Source of the DNA: a virus
Virus record (IMG/VR): IMGVR_UViG_3300001533_002415
Location: 1 to 34,940 of that record
Reading direction: 5' to 3' (one strand)
DNA length: 34,940 nt
Shown here: positions 31,896-34,940 of the stretch, one piece after another
Layout: every line of letters begins with the position of its first letter
Numbering within the stretch: position 1 is the first letter of the stretch
Notes under the pieces: model-generated
Seen by the model: the letters and a program-made list of their open reading frames with translations, nothing else
Database searches by the model: none
What the model was told of the DNA's origin: nothing
Translations under genes and position numbers: made by a program

Positions 31896-32297
31896 TTATG
31901 CCCCCGTCCCTTGTGTTCCCTGAAACATCTCCCCCTGCACTTCTTTCAAATATTCCCGAACCGTTAATTTCTTCAAAACCGCCGCCCTGGTCAGAATCGA
32001 TATGGCCAGATGCCGCAGCGTCGCCTCGTTCGCGTCCGCCTCCTCCTGGGTGGCGATCATGTAATACCCGGACGGACGGCCCAGGGCGGAACCGATCCTG
32101 ATATGATGGTGCTCTATCAGGCCCTTGACTATATCACGGACAACGCGGGGAGATATCCCTGATGACGAGGATATATCGTCTACCGATATCGCGTTGGGTC
32201 TTCCGACACGCCGCTTTATCAGGGCAAGGATCTGCTGGGAATCCGTATCCATCGAAAGCGCGTCGAATATGTCAAGCTGTGTTCCGCCCTGAACCAT
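31896..32297 (-). CDS. winged-helix DNA-binding protein
   Basis: This is 133 residues from the ATG at 32297 with AAGGAG 7 bases upstream. The central domain (ALIKRRVGRPNAISVDDISS, then SSGISPRVVRDIVKGLIEHH and RIGSALGRPSGYYM) is a winged helix with recognition helix and wing. An alanine-rich helical C-terminus follows. Early-region location suggests a regulator or a replication-linked DNA-binding protein. Confidence 0.75.
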   Translation of the reverse strand: MVQGGTQLDIFDALSMDTDSQQILALIKRRVGRPNAISVDDISSSSGISPRVVRDIVKGLIEHHHIRIGSALGRPSGYYMIATQEEADANEATLRHLAISILTRAAVLKKLTVREYLKEVQGEMFQGTQGTGA

Positions 32298-32313
32298 TGT
32301 CCTTCTCCTTCTG

Positions 32314-32416
32314 TTGGGGCACAACACCTTGTGCCCTTTTCCCCCGTAGGGGCGGACCTGTGTGTCCGCCCTTATTCATTTGGGGTCACGTAGGGGCATA
32401 AAATATTATGCCCCTT
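32314..32416. repeat. three type B repeats
   Basis: Type B copies at 32314-32340 (GGGGCACAACACCTTGTGCC), 32346-32372 (GGGGCGGACCTGTGTGTCCG) and 32391-32416 (GGGGCATAAAATATTATGCC), with little spacing. Different loop sequences show they are different subfamilies rather than one triplicated unit. Confidence 0.9.
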
Positions 32417-32426
32417 TTTACCGCCA

Positions 32427-32969
32427 TTATCCCTTCACCGTATCGAAACTCACCGCCGGTTTAGTTGCCTGTACGGATACAAAATCACGCACCTTCTTGG
32501 AAATCGGGCTGTCGGCGTCGGCGATCAGCGCGAGGAAATCCTTTGTGTGACGGACCGTTTCCTGTTTCTGCACCAGCCGTGAAAAATCCCGGCCCAAATG
32601 CTGTTCGATTTCAGGAATGTCCTCGGTGTTCACCGCGAATGTCGGGATAGTGTGAAACATCTGGTCGAAAATGGGGCCGAGAATGGCTTTGATTTTCGGG
32701 ATATCGGCCTCATCGTATGTGATCTTTTCCCCGAATTTCACCGTGACTTCGCCGTCTTCGCTGCGGAATGTGGCGCTCTTCATACCGGTCATCTCGGCTT
32801 GAATTGCGGCAAACGGAATGATTGCCTCGGTGTTTTCCTTGATCTTGGTGTTGATCGTGGCAATGCTCCGTTTGAGCGAGAGTCCCTTCCTGATGATCGT
32901 CCCGATCCTGTTCCCGGTCTTTTTCGGAAGCTCCACTTCCTTTTTTCTGTTTCCCAATGCTTTTGTCAT
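32427..32969 (-). CDS. early-region protein, possible Gam analogue by position
   Basis: This is 180 residues from the ATG at 32969 with GGAGGG 5 bases upstream; the longer reading frame would translate two type B repeats (HKILCPN twice). The basic N-terminus (GNRKKEVELPKKTGNRIGTI) leads to helices and a short beta part (SATFRSEDGEVTVKFGEKIT). The rest is helical. Size and position resemble Mu Gam, a DNA-end binding protein, but the Gam pattern is not clear. I do not recognise the family. Confidence 0.6.
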   Translation of the reverse strand: MTKALGNRKKEVELPKKTGNRIGTIIRKGLSLKRSIATINTKIKENTEAIIPFAAIQAEMTGMKSATFRSEDGEVTVKFGEKITYDEADIPKIKAILGPIFDQMFHTIPTFAVNTEDIPEIEQHLGRDFSRLVQKQETVRHTKDFLALIADADSPISKKVRDFVSVQATKPAVSFDTVKG

Positions 32970-32982
32970 GGTTCCCTCCACG

Positions 32983-33036
32983 TTGGGGCACAAAATCTTG
33001 TGCCCATTTCCGTTGGGGCATAAAATCTTATGCCCT
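32983..33036. repeat. two type B repeats
   Basis: Type B copies at 32983-33005 (GGGGCACAAAATCTTGTGCC) and 33013-33036 (GGGGCATAAAATCTTATGCC), next to each other just upstream of the 180-residue gene. Confidence 0.9.
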
Positions 33037-33178
33037 ATTCCCCTTTGCGAAAAATGCTCCTCACCTTTCCCTGTTGTATTTTTTTCGTATACCACGTTCC
33101 TATCACCAGCACGGAAACTATTCCCGCGACATACGATCCCAGCGCGATAAAACATATCCATCCCATATAATCCCACAT
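33035..33178 (-). CDS. 47-residue membrane protein
   Basis: The ORF starts at an ATG with GGAAAGGAG 7 bases upstream, an excellent site, and ends in TAG. A single span (GWICFIALGSYVAGIVSVLV) is followed by a basic tail (YTKKIQQGKVRSIFRKGE). Small membrane proteins in phage early regions can affect host membrane or block superinfection; no evidence for either. Confidence 0.6.
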   Translation of the reverse strand: MWDYMGWICFIALGSYVAGIVSVLVIGTWYTKKIQQGKVRSIFRKGE

Positions 33179-33200
33179 GTCGATTCTCCTTTCCGTTTCC

Positions 33201-33226
33201 GTAGGGGCACAAAATCTTGTGCCCTT
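33201..33226. repeat. type B repeat
   Basis: A type B copy (AGGGGCACAAAATCTTGTGC) whose right edge touches the stop codon of the HTH gene at 33225. Confidence 0.9.
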
Positions 33227-33608
33227 ACCCGATTTCCTCGATAAGTTTATATAGCCATTGCCTGCTGATACCCATTTCCTTTGCTATCTGCGATTTCGGG
33301 GTCCCTATTTGAAGATGAATCCTGATTTCTTTCAGCATTGACCGCTTGTCCGTCTTACGAAGCGTGATATTATTGTTTTTGAGAATGTGCCGCACATACC
33401 TGCCTGATAAATTGTGCTTCTGGGCGATGTCGGCGAGCTTCATCCCCTGATTGCCGTCTCTACATATCTCTATATCACGGTCTTCTCTTCCATAAACGTC
33501 TCCTTTTGAGCCTCGCTTTGATACTTGAAATCGCCCGCCTTCCGGATTTTCATCGAACATTCTTTTTATTGTATCTTTTGAATATCTTTTGTAAATCAGG
33601 CCTGCCAT
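33225..33608 (-). CDS. protein with two helix-turn-helix motifs
   Basis: The 127-residue protein has a first HTH at about 53-75 (GMKLADIAQKHNLSGRYVRH) and a second at about 105-125 (TPKSQIAKEMGISRQWLYKL). Both fit the helix-turn-helix pattern of resolvases or Mor/C-type activators. The N-terminus is basic. It is probably a transcription regulator in the early operon, possibly the middle-gene activator (Mor-like); the precise family is uncertain. Confidence 0.7.
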   Translation of the reverse strand: MAGLIYKRYSKDTIKRMFDENPEGGRFQVSKRGSKGDVYGREDRDIEICRDGNQGMKLADIAQKHNLSGRYVRHILKNNNITLRKTDKRSMLKEIRIHLQIGTPKSQIAKEMGISRQWLYKLIEEIG

Positions 33609-33671
33609 ATTGCGCTTTCTTTTGTGGTTATATTTACACTGTCAAGTTTAGGATGTAACTTTCCAAAAAGC

Positions 33672-33920
33672 CTATTTCTTTACAAGGCCATTGACAGATC
33701 CATCTTCGTCGAATACTATCAAATCCTTTTCAATATTATGTACGAAAACCATCAGATTGAATCTGGCGCCCGATTCGCCGTCTAAGCCAGCCCGTTTCAG
33801 CGCGCTTGCGGAGTAATCGATTTCGTCCTGGAGCTGTTCGGGAGTGAGTGTGCCGCGATTCACCGTCTGCCAGATCGCTTCGGTGAGCGTCACGGAGGGA
33901 TTGAATCTGTTGTGAACCAT
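33672..33920 (-). CDS. hypothetical early protein
   Basis: The 82-residue protein starts with HNRFNPSVTLTEAIWQTVNR, followed by a helical segment (TLTPEQLQDEIDYSASALKR) and a beta-type end (FVHNIEKDLIVFDEDGS). The helical part could be a small DNA-binding fold of the CII kind. The ATG has no clear Shine-Dalgarno site, so the start is uncertain. It is the first gene after the Ner-like gene. Confidence 0.55.
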   Translation of the reverse strand: MVHNRFNPSVTLTEAIWQTVNRGTLTPEQLQDEIDYSASALKRAGLDGESGARFNLMVFVHNIEKDLIVFDEDGSVNGLVKK

Positions 33921-34019
33921 AGTAACCAGCTTTCATTGATTCGTTAATGGGTGAAAAACCGCGTATAAAATCCCTGCTGAATTTTTTAATTGACCGTCTG
34001 GCCGAAAAGCGTATATCGT

Positions 34020-34070
34020 CTAATAGAAAAGGCGAAGCCTCCTCGACCCGGCAGGTTTCCGGAGGCTCCG
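34020..34070 (-). terminator. weak hairpin after the Ner-like gene
   Basis: On the minus strand AGCCTCC and GGAGGCT (7 bp) enclose an 18-base loop, followed after a few bases by a short T-run (CGCCTTTTC). It follows the Ner-like stop codon and could be a weak terminator or attenuator that lowers early transcription. Confidence 0.4.
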
Positions 34071-34073
34071 CGA

Positions 34074-34301
34074 TCAGGCGACCTTGATAAGGGGAGGGCA
34101 CCGCTCTTTCGAGATGCGAAGGGTTCCCTCCTTAATGCCAAGGAGCTGTTCGATATGTGTGCGAATACGGCGTGAGGTTTTTATGCCTCTGCTGACTTCA
34201 TAGACAATCTGGAAGCTGACGTCTAATTGTTCGGCGACTTTCTTGTAACTGTACCCGTTCTTTCGCAGGAGGTATTTGATATCAGTCTCATCTAAGATCA
34301 T
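34074..34301 (-). CDS. Ner-like helix-turn-helix regulator
   Basis: The 75-residue protein is nearly all one HTH domain: IKYLLRKNGYSYKKVAEQLD, then VSFQIVYEVSRGIKTSRRIR, then an HIEQLLGI helix, as in Ner/Nlp and related small Cro-like repressors. It is the first gene of the early operon, divergent from the repressor-like gene, the place of ner in Mu. It should bind the intergenic operator and damp early and repressor transcription. AAGGAG lies 8 bases before the ATG. Confidence 0.85.
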   Translation of the reverse strand: MILDETDIKYLLRKNGYSYKKVAEQLDVSFQIVYEVSRGIKTSRRIRTHIEQLLGIKEGTLRISKERCPPLIKVA

Positions 34302-34384
34302 GATTATACTCCTTTCAGATTAATATCTCAACCACAGAAGATATTATATTATAATCATTAAAATTTGTCAAGAACATTAAAATT
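34302..34384. promoter_or_regulatory. divergent control region / operators
   Basis: An 83-base, very AT-rich region between the two divergent HTH genes. It holds the minus-strand promoter listed separately and AT-rich repeats of the type ATTAAAATT (34357-34365 and 34375-34383) that may be operator sites. The plus-strand gene has a TATAAT hexamer at 34350-34355 but no good -35 and no Shine-Dalgarno site. Confidence 0.6.
34343..34371 (-). promoter_or_regulatory. consensus early promoter
   Basis: On the minus strand TTGACA (34371-34366), a 17-base spacer and TATAAT (34348-34343) match the sigma-70 consensus exactly. Transcription would start near 34336 and read the Ner-like gene and the early operon. 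The -35 lies within 20 bases of the divergent gene's start codon, so one regulator could control both. Confidence 0.85.
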
Positions 34385-34622
34385 ATGAAAAATATTAATG
34401 ATTTGTCACCGATAAAACAGCTATTGGAAAAAACCAGAGGGAATTTGGTGAAGCCGTTGGAAAATCACATGGCCAAATCAGCGCTTATATACGTCAGACA
34501 AAAGCACCCCGACAATCATCATTCGAGCGATCCCTGACGCGCGTGATTTGCGTGAGCAAATCCGGAAACACACTGAAGCTCTCCGCGATAAAAAACGTGT
34601 TCGCGAAATCGACATGGTGTGA
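34385..34622 (+). pseudogene. repressor-like HTH gene with two 1-base losses
   Basis: The only phage gene on the plus strand. The ATG frame runs MKNINDLSPIKQLLEKTRG and then leaves the coding pattern; the HTH continues one frame over (REFGEAVGKSHGQISAYIRQ) and the C-terminus in a third frame (IIIRAIPDARDLREQIRKH..., stop at 34620-34622). Adding one G to the GGG at 34439-34441 and one A to the AAAA at 34500-34503 restores a continuous 79-residue protein. It corresponds in position to the Mu c repressor but is far smaller. Either the gene is decayed or both losses are homopolymer sequencing errors. Confidence 0.65.
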
Positions 34623-34788
34623 TTTTCCCTCGTGTAAATAATCGTGCTCTAACATGGCATGTTGTATTTTTCATCACATGGATATAACGTGCCATGTTAG
34701 TATCATCTGCCACCTGTCTATAACTATGTTCTTTCCCGCCACGTTTTTTCATCAGCAATCAAAAAAAAATCCCTTCTCCTTCTTAAAT
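34623..34788. other. non-coding early-side end region
   Basis: No convincing gene is seen in these 166 bases. They hold the inverted repeat at 34649-34700, a run of nine A at 34761-34769 and an AT-rich stretch leading to the terminal repeats. Confidence 0.6.
34649..34700. promoter_or_regulatory. inverted repeat, possible operator or terminator
   Basis: 15-bp arms (34649-34663 and 34686-34700) match with one mismatch and are separated by 22 bases. Each arm is itself nearly palindromic (AACATGGCATGTT type), so it may be two binding sites rather than one hairpin. It lies just beyond the repressor-like gene, where it could end its transcript or act as operator or transposition enhancer. Confidence 0.5.
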
Positions 34789-34841
34789 ATTCTCATTTAA
34801 TTTGTCCTGATCCTTTATTTATTGTGTCCTGGTATATCACA
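34789..34841 (-). repeat. early-side phage end (two tandem transposase-binding units)
   Basis: Read on the minus strand from 34841: TGTGA, TATACCA (34836-34830), with the outer 22-bp unit at 34832-34811 directly joined to the inner unit at 34810-34789. The two units share CAGGACA and then AT-rich tracts. The inner unit is identical to 117-138 at the other end. The terminal base is uncertain by a few positions (TGTGATATACCA here, TGTATACCA there). Confidence 0.8.
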
Positions 34842-34940
34842 GTGAACCGGATATCACCCGCGACCTGGGTTGTCCATGGCCGGGTGCCGTAGACCGCTTC
34901 GCCGTTGATTCGGAGCCAGTCACCAAGCGCGAGGAGCGGA
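34842..34940 (-). pseudogene. host GH29 alpha-L-fucosidase, C-terminal part cut by the phage
   Basis: The minus-strand frame reads PLLALGDWLRINGEAVYGTR, then PW and VAGDIRFT. GDWLRINGEAVYGTRPW is the hallmark of GH29 fucosidases, near the end of the catalytic domain. After RFT the frame runs into the phage end and stops within it. The upstream part lies outside the window. The enzyme would release alpha-L-fucose from host-derived or algal glycans. Confidence 0.85.

Noticed and set aside
32427-32969. Firm assignment as Mu Gam host-nuclease inhibitor
   Set aside because: Length and position fit, but the sequence does not show a clear Gam pattern by eye, so only the position is noted.
4416-33226. 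Regularly recurring palindromes as a CRISPR array
   Set aside because: The copies are scattered between genes with irregular distances, differ in their loops and have no spacers of constant length.
33630-33650. Second early promoter (TTGACA on the minus strand before the two-HTH gene)
   Set aside because: No acceptable -10 element at a 16-18 base distance.
33736-34101. Minus-strand ORF of 121 codons overlapping the end of the Ner-like gene
   Set aside because: Out of frame with the 82-residue gene, Arg/Ser-rich shadow composition, and it would read through the hairpin after the Ner-like gene.
34519-34758. Minus-strand ORF of 79 codons near the early end
   Set aside because: It lies opposite the end of the repressor-like gene and across the inverted repeat, has no ribosome binding site and no recognisable protein pattern.

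Overview
The window holds one apparently complete transposable (Mu-type) bacteriophage of about 34.75 kb, at roughly 89-34841, between short host flanks. Nearly all genes lie on the minus strand, so the early end of the phage is at the right of the window and the late end at the left. The boundaries are marked by matching inverted ends: TATACCA, 19 unlike bases, then an identical 22-bp block (117-138 and, inverted, 34789-34810). The right flank is the 3' part of a GH29 alpha-L-fucosidase gene read into the phage end; the left 88 bases look like intergenic host DNA. The host is an uncultured, probably Gram-negative, polysaccharide-degrading bacterium. That follows only from the fucosidase, one Sec-type signal peptide and the dense GC-rich palindromic repeats. 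I cannot name a phylum.

Early region (about 34.8 to 25.5 kb): a divergent control locus with a small plus-strand repressor-like HTH gene (broken by two apparent 1-base losses) and a Ner-like HTH gene behind a perfect consensus promoter. It is followed by further HTH/winged-helix genes, a GemA-like protein, small membrane peptides, an AT-rich orphan gene, a DUF3102 coiled-coil protein, the DDE transposase (MuA type) and its AAA+ partner (MuB type). A short accessory set follows: a DUF488-like protein and a DUF4031-like protein ending in an anaerobic ribonucleotide reductase (NrdD)-like motif.

Head region (25.5 to 15.5 kb): small and large terminase, portal, MuF-like protein, an XkdF-type protease with a nested scaffold start, major capsid protein, a signal-peptide protein and connector/neck proteins. 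Tail region (15.5 to 6 kb): tail tube, a G/GT chaperone pair with a textbook -1 frameshift site, TP901-type tape measure, distal tail and hub proteins and two paralogous small tail proteins. No tail sheath is visible, so the virion is probably a siphovirus, as in the transposable phages B3 and D3112. Lysis and end region (6 to 0.1 kb): two small membrane proteins, an M15 endolysin and a holin-like protein, then a beta-helix tailspike, repeat-rich structural proteins, a KTSC protein and a D12-class adenine methyltransferase split by an in-frame TGA. A terminator-like hairpin overlaps the phage end.

The most unusual feature is invasion of the phage by two families of GC-rich palindromic repeats (about 12 copies of type A and 18 of type B). 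Most lie between genes, but some are read in frame inside the endolysin, the holin-like protein and a small tail gene.
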